Notes: generated by a model not told the origin, from the letters alone. Counted from the stretch's first letter, positions 16,336-26,198 are shown. The stretch is 64,000 bases of DNA from Prevotella sp902465605 (GCA_902465605.1 CABQNT010000005.1:101172-165171); one strand, 5' to 3'. A program made the numbers and translations.

Positions 16336-17319
16336 TTAAAATTTACCCAATATTCTGTCCATCACCCAATTTACTGGCGTGGCACTGACGCTCGTGCAGG
16401 TGCAGACACCAATACCTTGCAGGTCTTCGGTAACCGCTTTGATGATGGGTAACTGAACGTACGACGGGTTAGGAACCGTGATGTTTCGGATGCCGTCAGA
16501 GGTGATTAACTGAATGGGATGATAGTTGTAAACCGAGAACGACAGTGAGCCTTGCTCGCCAACCACGTCAATGCTGTCTTCCTTCGCACTCTGATGACCT
16601 ACGAAGCACCATGACCCGCTTCCCGGAAGTCCATTCTCAAACAGAAAACAGGCACTGATGGTGTCCTCGGCAGAGTATAGGTGTGCGCGGTTGGCACAAT
16701 AGCCATGCGCCTGGGTAATCACACCAAAGAATTCTTGCAGCAAGTCGAGTTGATGGGGTGCCAAGTCATAAAAGTAGCCACCGCCAGCGATGTCAGGTTG
16801 CAGTCGCCACGGAAGATGGCGGCTGCCGCTGTAATCCAGATCCCGAGGAGGAACAGAAAAACGCACCTGCACGTTGGTCACCGTGCCGATGGTTCCGCTA
16901 TCCAGGATGCTTTTCACCTTCTGAAAATAGGGTAGGTATCTTCTGTAATAGGCTACAAAGCAGGGAACTCCCGTTTGCTGGCTTACTCTGTTGATGCGCG
17001 CGCAATCTTCATAACTGGCCGCAAGAGGCTTCTCTATGTACACCGGCTTGCCAGCCTTCATGGCCATGATGGCGTAGGTGGCATGGCTGGAGGGTGGGGT
17101 AGCGATGTAAATGGCGTTCACCTCGGGGTCATCGATGAGCTGCTGCGCATCGGTATACCATTTCTTGATGTGGTGACGCTCGGCGTACGATAGCACTTTC
17201 TCCTTGCTCCTACTGTACACAGCTTCTACATGCGATCCTTCAACCTCATTGAAGGCGGGCCCCGATTTCAATTCGGTGACCTCGCCACATCCTATGAATC
17301 CCCAACTGATATGTTTCAT
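16336..17319 (-). CDS. Gfo/Idh/MocA family oxidoreductase
   Basis: NAD(P)-dependent sugar or polyol oxidoreductase of 327 residues. The N-terminal Rossmann motif is WGFIGCGEVTELKSGPAF (residues 5-22), and the family EKP motif is in YIEKPLAASYEDC near 95. The C-terminal domain carries a D-x-x-x-H-x-x-D-like motif (FYDLAPHQLDLL). The substrate is unknown. Its stop is 1 base from the start side of the DUF4421 unit's upstream neighbour, the permease, which ends at 17321. Confidence 0.88.
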   Translation of the reverse strand: MKHISWGFIGCGEVTELKSGPAFNEVEGSHVEAVYSRSKEKVLSYAERHHIKKWYTDAQQLIDDPEVNAIYIATPPSSHATYAIMAMKAGKPVYIEKPLAASYEDCARINRVSQQTGVPCFVAYYRRYLPYFQKVKSILDSGTIGTVTNVQVRFSVPPRDLDYSGSRHLPWRLQPDIAGGGYFYDLAPHQLDLLQEFFGVITQAHGYCANRAHLYSAEDTISACFLFENGLPGSGSWCFVGHQSAKEDSIDVVGEQGSLSFSVYNYHPIQLITSDGIRNITVPNPSYVQLPIIKAVTEDLQGIGVCTCTSVSATPVNWVMDRILGKF

Positions 17320-17320
17320 A

Positions 17321-18622
17321 TTAATTGAAAACGAAGTTAATGATGAACAGAATGGCCAACGTTACGAGTGTGATGTTGAGTTGTTTCCAACGGCCAACAC
17401 ACAACTTCAAAATCACATAGCTCAAGATGCCAAGACAGATGCCGTCGGCAATGGAATAGCAAAGTACCATGGTAATCATGGTAATGAAGGCAGGGAAAGA
17501 CTCGCTGACATCACTCAAGTCGAGCTTTTTCACCGAGTCGAGCATCAGCACACCTACCAACACCAATGCGCCACTAGTTGCAGCACCGGGGATGAGGAGA
17601 AAGATGGGGGATACAAAGAGGGAGAAAAGAAACAGAATGCCCACAAATGCTGATGTCACACCGCTTCTACCACCTTCAGCAATACCCGATGCACTTTCAA
17701 TATAGGTGGTGATGGTGGAGGAGCCGAGCATGGCACCACAGGTGGTACCAATGGCATCGCTCATCATCGCTTCTTTCACTCTTGGAATGGAACCGTCGGG
17801 TTGTACAATGCCCGTTTTCTCTGCCAGACCAACCAAGGTACCGATGGTGTCGAAGATGTTGACGATGAGCAGCGAGAAAACCACCAATAGGGTCTTGATG
17901 TTGAGGAACCCGTTGAAGTCGAAATGACAGAAGATGGGGGAGATGTCTTGGGGTGTGGAAACCGGCAGCCAGCCATCAGGTATCATGGTGACACCCATGG
18001 GAATGCCTATAATCGTGGCGGCAATGATGCCATAGAACAGCGACCCTTTGACATTGCGGGCCATCAGGATGCCACTCAGCAGAATGGCGATGATGCCCAA
18101 TGTCGACTCGGGGGTGAAGGCACCCAAGCCCACAAACGTGCCTTCTTTGGCCACAATGATGCCCGCATTCTTGAGGCCGATAAACGCGATGAACATGCCA
18201 ATGCCCGCAGAGATGGCGTATCGCAGGTTCTTGGGTATGCTGTCGAGAATCAATTCGCGCACATTGAAAAATGTGATGAGAAGAAACACGAGACCCTCAA
18301 TGAGCATGATGGCCAGAGCTTGTTCCCATGAATAGCCCATAGCCTGACAGAGCGTGTAGGCAAAAAAGGCGTTCAGTCCCATGCTGGGAGCCTGTGCAAA
18401 GGGCAGTTTGGCCATGAAGGCCAGCAGCAAGGTGGCTATAGCAGCTGACAAAGCCGTAGCCGTGAAGAGCGCGCCCTTATCCATTCCCGTGCTCGAGAGA
18501 ATGGCTGGATTGACGGCGAGGATATAACTCATTGTTAAGAATGTGGTTGCTCCGGCAATCAATTCTGTTTTCATTTTCATGTTCTTGGTATCGAAGCCAA
18601 GAAGTTTTGTGAATGGTTTCAT
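17321..18622 (-). CDS. NCS2 family nucleobase permease (AzgA-like)
   Basis: Inner-membrane uptake protein for purine bases such as hypoxanthine, guanine or adenine. The 433-residue product has about 12-14 membrane segments. AzgA-type signatures are ELIAGATTFLTMSYILAVNP (residues 21-40), APSMGLNAFFAYTL in the substrate region, and GTLVGLAEKTG later. The frame opens at 18682, but MKPFTKLLGF at 18622 is the usual start. It lies between nudC and the oxidoreductase with very short gaps, which makes a nucleobase and nucleotide salvage theme for this operon. Confidence 0.92.
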   Translation of the reverse strand: MKPFTKLLGFDTKNMKMKTELIAGATTFLTMSYILAVNPAILSSTGMDKGALFTATALSAAIATLLLAFMAKLPFAQAPSMGLNAFFAYTLCQAMGYSWEQALAIMLIEGLVFLLITFFNVRELILDSIPKNLRYAISAGIGMFIAFIGLKNAGIIVAKEGTFVGLGAFTPESTLGIIAILLSGILMARNVKGSLFYGIIAATIIGIPMGVTMIPDGWLPVSTPQDISPIFCHFDFNGFLNIKTLLVVFSLLIVNIFDTIGTLVGLAEKTGIVQPDGSIPRVKEAMMSDAIGTTCGAMLGSSTITTYIESASGIAEGGRSGVTSAFVGILFLFSLFVSPIFLLIPGAATSGALVLVGVLMLDSVKKLDLSDVSESFPAFITMITMVLCYSIADGICLGILSYVILKLCVGRWKQLNITLVTLAILFIINFVFN

Positions 18623-18653
18623 GAGATATAATTTGAAGATTCTTACAATATTG

Positions 18654-19433
18654 TTATTCTTTGTCTTTCTCCAGCCAGGCATCTATGAGCATTCTGGCAA
18701 TAGAAAGCTTCTCTGGAATGGTGGGGAGATTATTCTTAGAGAACCAGCCACCCTTGCTTAATTCTGATCGCTGCAACCGTACCTCACCGCTCACATAGTC
18801 GGCATTGAAGCCCACCATCAAGCCAGAGGGGTAGGGCCATGGTTGCGAACTGAAGTAGGTTACATTCTTGATCTTGATGCCCGTTTCCTCCATGACCTCG
18901 CGATGAACGGCTTCCTCCAGCGTTTCGCCAGTTTCAACGAATCCCGCCACCAGTCCATAGAAGTCGGTTTTGAAGTTTTTTGCATGAACCAAAAGCACTT
19001 CATCTCCGCGGTGTATCAGCACGATGACGGCTGTGGCTAACTGTGGCCACACTTCTTTTCCGCATTGGGTGCAGCGTTTTGAAATGGCGGTGTGCATCTG
19101 CATCGGGCCACCACATACGCCGCAAAACTTGGTGTTGAAGTCCCAATAAAGTAGTTCGTGGCACTTTCCCGCCATTAAATATAAGTCGTGGGGCAGCTTG
19201 TAGAATGAAGCGCGCAGTCCACACATCTCATATTGTGGGTTGTTGGTGATGGGTTCATCTATTCGAAATGCCCGAACAGGAGTGCCGTCTGCCAGGTTTT
19301 CCATATCCATGATGTGTGTCCAAGGCTTAGTGGGTATGGGAGGTTCATCGGCAAGCGGTATGGTATATAGTCCATTTGCTTGTTTTTCTAGTACGATGTC
19401 TGTTTTACAAAATATAAAAAACAGGGTTTTCAT
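18654..19433 (-). CDS. nudC: NAD+ diphosphatase (NADH pyrophosphatase), RNA de-NADding type
   Basis: Nudix hydrolase that cleaves NAD(H) and can remove NAD caps from RNA. The 259-residue protein has an N-terminal domain, a zinc ribbon with CGVCGG and CTQCGK (about 112-133), the Nudix box GFVETGETLEEAVHREVMEE (about 172-191), and the NudC-specific SQPWPYPSGLM just after it. Its start codon overlaps the stop of the 5'-nucleotidase by 4 bases. Confidence 0.93.
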   Translation of the reverse strand: MKTLFFIFCKTDIVLEKQANGLYTIPLADEPPIPTKPWTHIMDMENLADGTPVRAFRIDEPITNNPQYEMCGLRASFYKLPHDLYLMAGKCHELLYWDFNTKFCGVCGGPMQMHTAISKRCTQCGKEVWPQLATAVIVLIHRGDEVLLVHAKNFKTDFYGLVAGFVETGETLEEAVHREVMEETGIKIKNVTYFSSQPWPYPSGLMVGFNADYVSGEVRLQRSELSKGGWFSKNNLPTIPEKLSIARMLIDAWLEKDKE

Positions 19434-21211
19434 TTCTCATCTTCCTCTCTTTGTGGTTGTCCAAAGATAAGCATTTTATCTCGTTTCAATGCAGGAATGG
19501 CCCACGCTGCGGGTACAAACTTCCAATTGTTATTGGGTTTGGGATTTATTTCCCCACATTTTTCAATCCATTGCATGAGGTAATAACGCTGATCGTGCTT
19601 ACTCTCGAACACAATACGCTGTTTCAATTCGGTCATGGAGATGCCCGCGCCACGTGTCAAGAGTTCACCACCGCCATTGCCTCTATAACTGTTCATAGCA
19701 ACCTTATACGTCTTCTTGAGGCTGAATGGCGTACCATCACTCATTTTCAAGATGTTAACTTTGTTTCCTTTTGGCTTGGTGACATCAACTTCATAATCGA
19801 TGCCGGCAGCACTATCGAAATTGAATGTGAAGTATTTAAAGCCATAACGTTGTTGGTCATCCTTGGTCTTGTTGTCGATGAGGAGAATGTGGTCGTCAGG
19901 AGAGGTCATGGTGTTGACCCACAAATCGTAGCTCATTTCTAAGTAATTGCGAATTTCTTCGCCTGTCATCTTGAGCACATAGATATTGTTTTCGTATTTG
20001 TAGAGGTTGAATAGGTCACTTACAAACACGTCGCCTGCCTTGATTTGGGCATCAAAAGCAAGGGGAGCGTTGAACGAGATGTCGGCCCCGGTAACCGTCA
20101 GTTGTAGATTGTGAATCAAATCCGTAAAGGCTGAACTGCCAAAGTAGCAATCACGACTGTAAATAGTGTGTTGAAGTGAGCCAATCTTCCTATTGACAAA
20201 GGCGTTGACGGCATTGATGTCGTTTTGAAAATGCGCCATGAATTTTTGGTCAATCTGCTCATTTCTAATGTCTACCACGCGTCCGTTGACCTGCTTGCGC
20301 AATACGACATGGGTTTTCTTTCCTTTTCGTATCTGCTCATTCAGCGTAATCCTAATTTCACTGTCGGTTACGTTGATAGCATTACAACCAGGATTGAGAC
20401 AAACAACAGGTTGGCCTTTGCTGTTGAGAATGGTGCTGCTGTGAGGGGTGTGGTCGTGTCCAAAGAGTATCAAATCGAAGCCCGGAACCTCTTTTGCCAC
20501 GCGCAAGGAGGCATCTTCTTCGTAGGTTGGGGTGGTAATGCCACCCTGTTTGCCCGAATGAAACAAACCAATGACGATGTCGGGGTGTTCGGTTGTTTGC
20601 AATACATTCATCCAGTGGCGTGCCGATTGCACCATGTTTTCAAACCGAAGTCCACTCCATAACTTTTCTTGAAGCCAGTTGGGAATGGCCGGCGTGAGCA
20701 TGCCAAGGACGGCAATCTTGACACCATCCCGCTCAAGAATGGTGTATGGATGAACGTATGGATGTTGAGTTTGGGTATTGACAATGTTGGCTCCGAGGGT
20801 AGGACACGACACTTCACGAATCCATTTGTCGTATACGGCATGCCCAGTTTCGATGTCATGGTTACCTATGGTCTGTGCGTCATACCGCATGTAGTTGACG
20901 ACAGATGCTGCGATGTTAGGACTTTGCTGGTTGACATAGTTGCTATAATAGCAGATAGGCTGACCTTGTAATATGTCGCCGTTGTCCAGTAGGATGAGAT
21001 TCTTCCCATATTCTTCCCGCAGAGAGTCAACATAGGTCATCACTCGGGCAAGACTACCTGCCTTTGGTCTGCGATTGATGAAGTCGTAAGGGAAGAAACT
21101 ACCGTGGACATCACTGGTTTGGATGATGCGAAAATCAATCGTTTTGCTCTTGGCCATGATGCTTGTACTGCAACAAAGTGCAATGAGGCACCCCGTAATA
21201 TATCTTTTCAT
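19430..21211 (-). CDS. Exported 5'-nucleotidase / 2',3'-cyclic phosphodiesterase (UshA-like)
   Basis: A 593-residue periplasmic or surface phosphohydrolase for nucleotides. A signal peptide covers residues 1-21 (MKRYITGCLIALCCSTSIMA). Metallophosphatase motifs follow: IQTSDVHGSFFPYDF, LLDNGDILQG, TIGNHDIE, GLFHSGKQGG and LFGHDHTPH. The C-terminal 5'-nucleotidase domain has NSYRGNGGGELLTRGAG. An upstream ATG at 21220 is possible. With nudC and the permease it forms a plausible chain: NAD or nucleotide breakdown, then base uptake. Confidence 0.92.
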   Translation of the reverse strand: MKRYITGCLIALCCSTSIMAKSKTIDFRIIQTSDVHGSFFPYDFINRRPKAGSLARVMTYVDSLREEYGKNLILLDNGDILQGQPICYYSNYVNQQSPNIAASVVNYMRYDAQTIGNHDIETGHAVYDKWIREVSCPTLGANIVNTQTQHPYVHPYTILERDGVKIAVLGMLTPAIPNWLQEKLWSGLRFENMVQSARHWMNVLQTTEHPDIVIGLFHSGKQGGITTPTYEEDASLRVAKEVPGFDLILFGHDHTPHSSTILNSKGQPVVCLNPGCNAINVTDSEIRITLNEQIRKGKKTHVVLRKQVNGRVVDIRNEQIDQKFMAHFQNDINAVNAFVNRKIGSLQHTIYSRDCYFGSSAFTDLIHNLQLTVTGADISFNAPLAFDAQIKAGDVFVSDLFNLYKYENNIYVLKMTGEEIRNYLEMSYDLWVNTMTSPDDHILLIDNKTKDDQQRYGFKYFTFNFDSAAGIDYEVDVTKPKGNKVNILKMSDGTPFSLKKTYKVAMNSYRGNGGGELLTRGAGISMTELKQRIVFESKHDQRYYLMQWIEKCGEINPKPNNNWKFVPAAWAIPALKRDKMLIFGQPQREEDEK

Positions 21212-21314
21212 GTTTATCACTCATTTGTGCAAAGTTAGCAGAAAAAAATGATTAACCGAAGCGAATGATAAGGTTATTTGGTCAATTCGTAGACAGGTTG
21301 TTTGGCAGCACAGC

Positions 21315-21749
21315 TCACCATTTCCACCAACGCTTTTTGGGTTTTGGTTCTTCAGCGGTTTGTCCTCGTAAGTATGCTTCACGAATCAAGTCTTTAGTTG
21401 TTTTATGGTCGTGTATCATGTGATATATTTGTCCCCAGTCGGGCAACCCGCCAATGTTGCGATCGTCGATGAAGATATCGGCCTTAATCTTTCTAGAGAA
21501 ATGGTTGTTGTTGGAGGTTCCTTCCTCTTCTGGATAGTCCTTGTTGACCGTCCAAAACTCTACCCCGCGTTCTTTGCACCAATCCACAGCTTCTTGCAGG
21601 AGTGTTCCCTCTCGTACGCTCCATAAGATGAGTCGATGATGCTCTTTGATGAGCATTTTGAGTGTTTCGGTAGCGAAAGGTATCTCTTGTCCTATCGCGG
21701 GGTATTTATGTTCTACTATGGTTCCGTCAAAATCAACTGCTATTGTCAT
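21315..21749 (-). CDS. HAD superfamily hydrolase
   Basis: A small (144-residue) cap-less HAD phosphatase. Motif I is AVDFDGTIVEHKYP (residues 4-17), motif II is LILWSVREG (about 40-48), and motif III/IV is ADIFIDDRNIGG (about 92-103). It is similar in layout to short Bacteroides HAD proteins of unknown substrate. The C-terminal tail PKPKKRWWKW is basic and aromatic. It lies between the 5'-nucleotidase and the tyrosine kinase on the same strand. Confidence 0.82.
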   Translation of the reverse strand: MTIAVDFDGTIVEHKYPAIGQEIPFATETLKMLIKEHHRLILWSVREGTLLQEAVDWCKERGVEFWTVNKDYPEEEGTSNNNHFSRKIKADIFIDDRNIGGLPDWGQIYHMIHDHKTTKDLIREAYLRGQTAEEPKPKKRWWKW

Positions 21750-21812
21750 CTATTTGAAATCAGTTTAAATGGTGGCAAATATAAAAATGAGGTTGGCACG
21801 CCATCAAGCGCA

Positions 21813-24329
21813 TTAACGCTTGATGGACGTGTCGTTCTTGTCTCCATAGTGGCTGTTTGCATAGTTGCCGTAAGTACCGTAATTGCCATAGTGACCGTAC
21901 GATCCGTATTTTCCATATTTTCCACCGTATCGTCCATACCTTCCATACTTTCCGTATCTGCCATATCCATAATAATATCCATACTTCTTCTTGGACATGT
22001 CGATACCATTGATGACGATGGATATGTTAGGAAGTTTCTTCTCTTTTGCCAAGCTGTTGATGAGTCCGAAGCTTTCTTTGGGCGTGTAATCGGCACGGCA
22101 CATGTATACCGTTGCGTCTGCTACACGTCCTATTTGCAACGTGTCGGTGACGAGACCAACCGGAGCAGTGTCGATGAGAATGTAATCGTACTTTTCCTTT
22201 AAGTGGTTGATGATTATGTCGAGCGATGGGCGAGCTATTAATTCGGCAGGGTTGGGAGGAATGGGTCCTGACATGAGAAGATCCAGGTTGTTGTTCACGC
22301 CCGATGGCAAAATTTGGCTTTGAATTTCTTCCCAGTTAGGCTGCTCCTTGGTCAACAACATGGTAATGCCATGATGATGGTCGTTTATTTCAAAGAGTTC
22401 CGCCAAACGTGGCTTGCGAATATCCAGTCCTACGATAATCACTTTTTTGCCAAGTAGTGCGAAGCTGACAGCCAGGTTGGAAGTATTGAATGTTTTGCCT
22501 TCGCCAGAGGTACTCGACGTGAAGAGGATGACCTTCTGGTTTTCTTTCAACATGAACTGGAGATTGGTTCGCATGCTTCGGAAGATTTCTTCCATCTGGT
22601 TGTTCTGGTTTTCATGAACGACGATGTCAGCTTTTGTCTTAGCCGTATCACTGGCAACGGCGACGTCGCCCAAGATGGGCAGTTTGGTGAGTCTGGCAAC
22701 ATCGTCGTGTCCTTCTATCCTGTAGCGGAAGAAGTTTATCAAGAACAAGATAAGTGCAGGTATACCCAGTCCCAAGAGCAAGGCGATGAGGAAGATGAGT
22801 TGTCTTTTGGGACTTACTTGTCCACCGTTGGCGGGTTCATCTATCAATATGCCTTTGTCGGCAGTTGCAGCGAGCGAGATAGAGTTTTCTTCTCGCTTCT
22901 GTAATAACATCAAATAGAGTCCTGATTTAACATCTTGCTGTCGTCCAATCTGTGTAAGCATTCTTTCTTGCTCCGGACTGGCAGTGAGTTGTCCTTGGTA
23001 CTTGCCGTATTGCGAAGCAACATTGTTGCGCTGAATTTGAAGTCCTTTCTTTGCTTGGGTCATCGCACGATGGATGCTGTTGTTCAAATCATCCAATTGA
23101 GAGGTGAGGGGGGTTACCGTTGGTGAGGTTTCGGAAGCACTGCGAAGAAGTCTCTTTCTTTCCAATGCAATTTCATTGTACTTACTGATCAAGCCATTCA
23201 CCGTAGGGTCAGAGATGCCCACGTTGGCTGGTAGAGTCTGATATTGGTTGCTGGGTTGCGACATGCTTTCTTGTACGCTGTTGAGCAGGGCTACCTGTGT
23301 ATTGGCTTCTGCCAGCTTCTGGTCGTACTCGTTTGCATTTTGCATGGCTTGACCAGCATTCATCGCTTGATCTACCATTCTGTTGCGTTTCTTGTAGCTT
23401 TCCAGCTGTCCTTCAGTAGCTCCCAATTCTTCACTGATCTTTTCCAGACGACTGTTGATGAAGGCTTCTGTATTGCGTGCTACCTCATTCTTGTCCATGT
23501 TGGCCTGTCGGTTATAACAGATGACCAATTGCTTTAAGTAATCGCTGGCGCGAGTTGGCACTTCGTCCTTGACTCCCAGAAGAGCAATGGATGTTGTTTT
23601 ATTGTTCTGTGCTACAGAGAAAGCGCCTCTGTATCCTGCTGCTACGCTTTTGGGTGGAAGAATGGAAACCTTAAACGATTGTCCGTCTTTCATGGATCCT
23701 GCATTTTCGTTCATGAACGATAGAATACCAACTTTGGTAACTATTGTGGATGGCAGTTGACTAATCTTCTTGTCAATGTTTGTGGTTTGCCATCCTCTGC
23801 CTTCGACGGGGCTATTGTAACTTCCTGTCACATGATATGTGTTGCCTACTCTCTGGATAACCATAGAGATGGGTGAGCGCAGCTTATCGAGATGGGCAGG
23901 ATCGAGGTCCACGCTGATGGGCTGACTCTTATAGATAACCATGTCTCTCACTCTTCCTTCAGAGGTATATTTAACGTAGAGCTTCAAGTCTTTCACCGTC
24001 TGTTCTGCCAGGTTCAGGGAAGATAAGATCTCCATTTCATTATCTATACCCGTTGAGTTTGACATCATGCCAAGGTTTGATGAATAGAGCAATGAGCTTC
24101 TTCCTCTTCTAGTTTCTTCCTCTTTAATTAGCAGCTTGGCGAACGACTGATAGATGCGTGGCGTGTATCGCAGATAGATGGCAGCCGCTCCCAGACAAAT
24201 AATTACAGACAGTACAAACCATTTCCAGTTGAGGATGAGTGTTTGTATAATCGTTTGTAAATTGAAGAATGAATTCTCCTCTTGTCCTTCGACGTTCTCC
24301 AATTCATGATTCTTTATCTCTTCTTCCAT
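21813..24329 (-). CDS. Wzc-type polysaccharide tyrosine autokinase
   Basis: Inner-membrane co-polymerase and kinase for capsule or exopolysaccharide export. The 838-residue protein has a Wzz domain with membrane segments near 35-52 and 505-525 and a long coiled coil between them. The cytoplasmic BY-kinase domain has Walker A FTSSTSGEGKTFNTSN, Walker A' GLDIRKPRLAEL and Walker B YDYILIDTAPVGLVTD. The C-terminus is a tyrosine cluster, as expected for autophosphorylation, but unusually long and regular: about 17 tyrosines in the last 55 residues, mostly as x-Y-G triplets. It lies 56 bases after rfbA. Confidence 0.93.
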   Translation of the reverse strand: MEEEIKNHELENVEGQEENSFFNLQTIIQTLILNWKWFVLSVIICLGAAAIYLRYTPRIYQSFAKLLIKEEETRRGRSSLLYSSNLGMMSNSTGIDNEMEILSSLNLAEQTVKDLKLYVKYTSEGRVRDMVIYKSQPISVDLDPAHLDKLRSPISMVIQRVGNTYHVTGSYNSPVEGRGWQTTNIDKKISQLPSTIVTKVGILSFMNENAGSMKDGQSFKVSILPPKSVAAGYRGAFSVAQNNKTTSIALLGVKDEVPTRASDYLKQLVICYNRQANMDKNEVARNTEAFINSRLEKISEELGATEGQLESYKKRNRMVDQAMNAGQAMQNANEYDQKLAEANTQVALLNSVQESMSQPSNQYQTLPANVGISDPTVNGLISKYNEIALERKRLLRSASETSPTVTPLTSQLDDLNNSIHRAMTQAKKGLQIQRNNVASQYGKYQGQLTASPEQERMLTQIGRQQDVKSGLYLMLLQKREENSISLAATADKGILIDEPANGGQVSPKRQLIFLIALLLGLGIPALILFLINFFRYRIEGHDDVARLTKLPILGDVAVASDTAKTKADIVVHENQNNQMEEIFRSMRTNLQFMLKENQKVILFTSSTSGEGKTFNTSNLAVSFALLGKKVIIVGLDIRKPRLAELFEINDHHHGITMLLTKEQPNWEEIQSQILPSGVNNNLDLLMSGPIPPNPAELIARPSLDIIINHLKEKYDYILIDTAPVGLVTDTLQIGRVADATVYMCRADYTPKESFGLINSLAKEKKLPNISIVINGIDMSKKKYGYYYGYGRYGKYGRYGRYGGKYGKYGSYGHYGNYGTYGNYANSHYGDKNDTSIKR

Positions 24330-24385
24330 TTTTTTAGCTAAAATATAAATTCGTATTTCCTGTTCATTCCTTCCCAGCGATCCCG

Positions 24386-25267
24386 TTAAATAGTCCTGCT
24401 GGCGATGTCTAAAAGGTATTTTCCATAATTGTTTTTCAACATTGGCTCTGCTAATTTCTTGAGTTGTTTGGCATCAATCCATCCTTGCTTGAAAGCAATT
24501 TCTTCCAAGCAGGCCACTTTCAATCCCTGTCTTTTTTCAAGCACCTCGATAAAGGTGCTTGCTTCAGACAGACTGTCGTGAGTTCCTGTGTCTAACCATG
24601 CGAATCCGCGTTGCAGGGTCTTTACCTGTAGTTGCTGTCGTTCAAGAAATGTTTGGTTGACAGTTGTGATTTCCAGTTCTCCTCGTTCACTTGGCTTGAT
24701 TTTCTTGGCAATGTCAATCACGGAGTTTGGATAGAAGTACAGTCCCACTACAGCATAATTGCTTTTTGGATGTGCTGGTTTTTCTTCTATGCTCAGGCAT
24801 TTACCTTGATCGTCAAATTCCACCACACCATAACGCTCAGGGTCGTTAACATAGTAGCCGAAAACGGTTGCCTTATCTTTTTGTTCGGCGTCTTTTAAGC
24901 TTTGTTTCAGCAGAGCGGTGAATCCCGAACCATAAAAGATATTATCACCCAGCACCAGGCATGCGGAGTCGTCACCAATAAAGTCTTCCCCCAGGATAAA
25001 CGCTTGTGCCAAACCATCAGGGCTTGGCTGCTCTACGTATGAAAACTTCACGCCGAGGTCATGCCCATCACCAAGAAGCCTCTTGAACCCTGGTAGGTCA
25101 TAAGGAGTCGAAATGATGAGAATTTCTTTAATTCCAGCCAGCATCAAGACTGATACTGGATAATAAATCATGGGTTTGTCAAAAATGGGAATGAGCTGTT
25201 TGCTTATTCCTTTGGTGATGGGATAAAGGCGTGTTCCGGAGCCACCGGCTAAAACGATTCCTTTCAT
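24386..25267 (-). CDS. rfbA: Glucose-1-phosphate thymidylyltransferase
   Basis: Makes dTDP-glucose, the first step to dTDP-rhamnose and related sugars for surface polysaccharide. The 293-residue product has the nucleotidyltransferase signature LAGGSGTRLYPITKGISKQL (residues 6-25), LVLGDNIFYG near 108, GVVEFD and SIEEKPAHPKS, and WLDTGTHDSL. rfbB, rfbC and rfbD are not adjacent. It shares a direction with the tyrosine kinase, so sugar supply and polymer export appear linked. Confidence 0.95.
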   Translation of the reverse strand: MKGIVLAGGSGTRLYPITKGISKQLIPIFDKPMIYYPVSVLMLAGIKEILIISTPYDLPGFKRLLGDGHDLGVKFSYVEQPSPDGLAQAFILGEDFIGDDSACLVLGDNIFYGSGFTALLKQSLKDAEQKDKATVFGYYVNDPERYGVVEFDDQGKCLSIEEKPAHPKSNYAVVGLYFYPNSVIDIAKKIKPSERGELEITTVNQTFLERQQLQVKTLQRGFAWLDTGTHDSLSEASTFIEVLEKRQGLKVACLEEIAFKQGWIDAKQLKKLAEPMLKNNYGKYLLDIASRTI

Positions 25268-25424
25268 TCTTCGAATCTAATTGGTTATTAATCTGATAAT
25301 CGCAACAGAATTAAACTTACTATGGCTATCACTTGAATAATCAACTTGCATGATTAGATTGTTCCTTTTGTTACCAACAGGAATCAAGCGTCATGCTTGT
25401 TGTACTTTTTTCTAAAGTTGTGTA

Positions 25425-25432
25425 CAAAGGTA
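25425..25432 (-). promoter_or_regulatory. Possible -7 box for rfbA-wzc
   Basis: Minus-strand TACCTTTG about 160 bases before rfbA, facing left. The -33 region is weak. It would give a long leader. Confidence 0.45.
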
Positions 25433-25483
25433 TAAATAATTATTGAAAGCGGAAAGTGCTACAGCTAAAATTGTTTCTTTTGT

Positions 25484-25514
25484 TTTGTATATTTATGGTT
25501 TTATCATACCTTTG
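25484..25514 (+). promoter_or_regulatory. Promoter for the 25.6-kb gene
   Basis: TTTG at 25484-25487, 19 bases, TACCTTTG at 25507-25514: a full Bacteroidetes promoter, divergent from the rfbA side. Confidence 0.75.
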
Positions 25515-25568
25515 TAGAGATTTAGGAAAAAACTCTTAGTTACGAAATGAATTTAATTTTACAATATA

Positions 25569-26198
25569 ATGGCAAATTTATTATCAAAACTGTTTGGAAA
25601 GAAAGATCGAAATGACACTACTGGCGGGATGGAAGACTACATGACACTCATCAGGGTTTACTTTCAATCGGCTATAGCAGCCCAGTTGGGTATCAATAAC
25701 TTAAAGATGCTGCCCGACCTCAGGACATTCAAGATTACTTTGCATGTTCCCACTGTCAACAATAAGCTGGGAGTGGGCGAGAAAGCACGGTGCAAAAACA
25801 TGTTGAAAGAAATGTATCATACAGATGATCTTTTTTTCAAAGAAATCGATCAGAGTATACGAAAGAATTGTCGAAGGTTGGAAGATGTGCAACCTTACTT
25901 GCTACAGTTTCAGGGTTTCACCCAAGAGCTGATGATGCTTGTCGGAAACTTGATGAAGTTTAAATTGCGTATGCCGTCCATTTTCAAAAGTGCGTTGTAC
26001 ACCATGACAGAAAAGACCGTGAACGACATCTTTACTAAAAATGACTATAAGGATGCAGGCGTCATCAAAGCTGTGGTCGCTGTTCGGCAGTACAACAAAC
26101 GACTTGGATTCTCACAAAAGTGGACTACCGATTTCATTCATCAGGTAGTAATGCTGGCTAAAAAAGAACCGAAGCCAGGAAATGAGAACCAAAAATAA
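25569..26198 (+). CDS. Conserved hypothetical protein
   Basis: I do not recognise this family. The 209-residue protein is soluble and basic, largely helical, and has no signal peptide. The beginning MANLLSKLFGKKDRND could be an amphipathic membrane-associating helix. The rest has regular helices (MEDYMTLIRVYFQSAIAAQLG; ELMMLVGNLMKFKLRMPS). It has its own strong promoter and lies next to the cell division genes, separated from them by 130 bases with a further promoter. A role near division or the envelope would be guesswork. Confidence 0.7.
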   Translation: MANLLSKLFGKKDRNDTTGGMEDYMTLIRVYFQSAIAAQLGINNLKMLPDLRTFKITLHVPTVNNKLGVGEKARCKNMLKEMYHTDDLFFKEIDQSIRKNCRRLEDVQPYLLQFQGFTQELMMLVGNLMKFKLRMPSIFKSALYTMTEKTVNDIFTKNDYKDAGVIKAVVAVRQYNKRLGFSQKWTTDFIHQVVMLAKKEPKPGNENQK

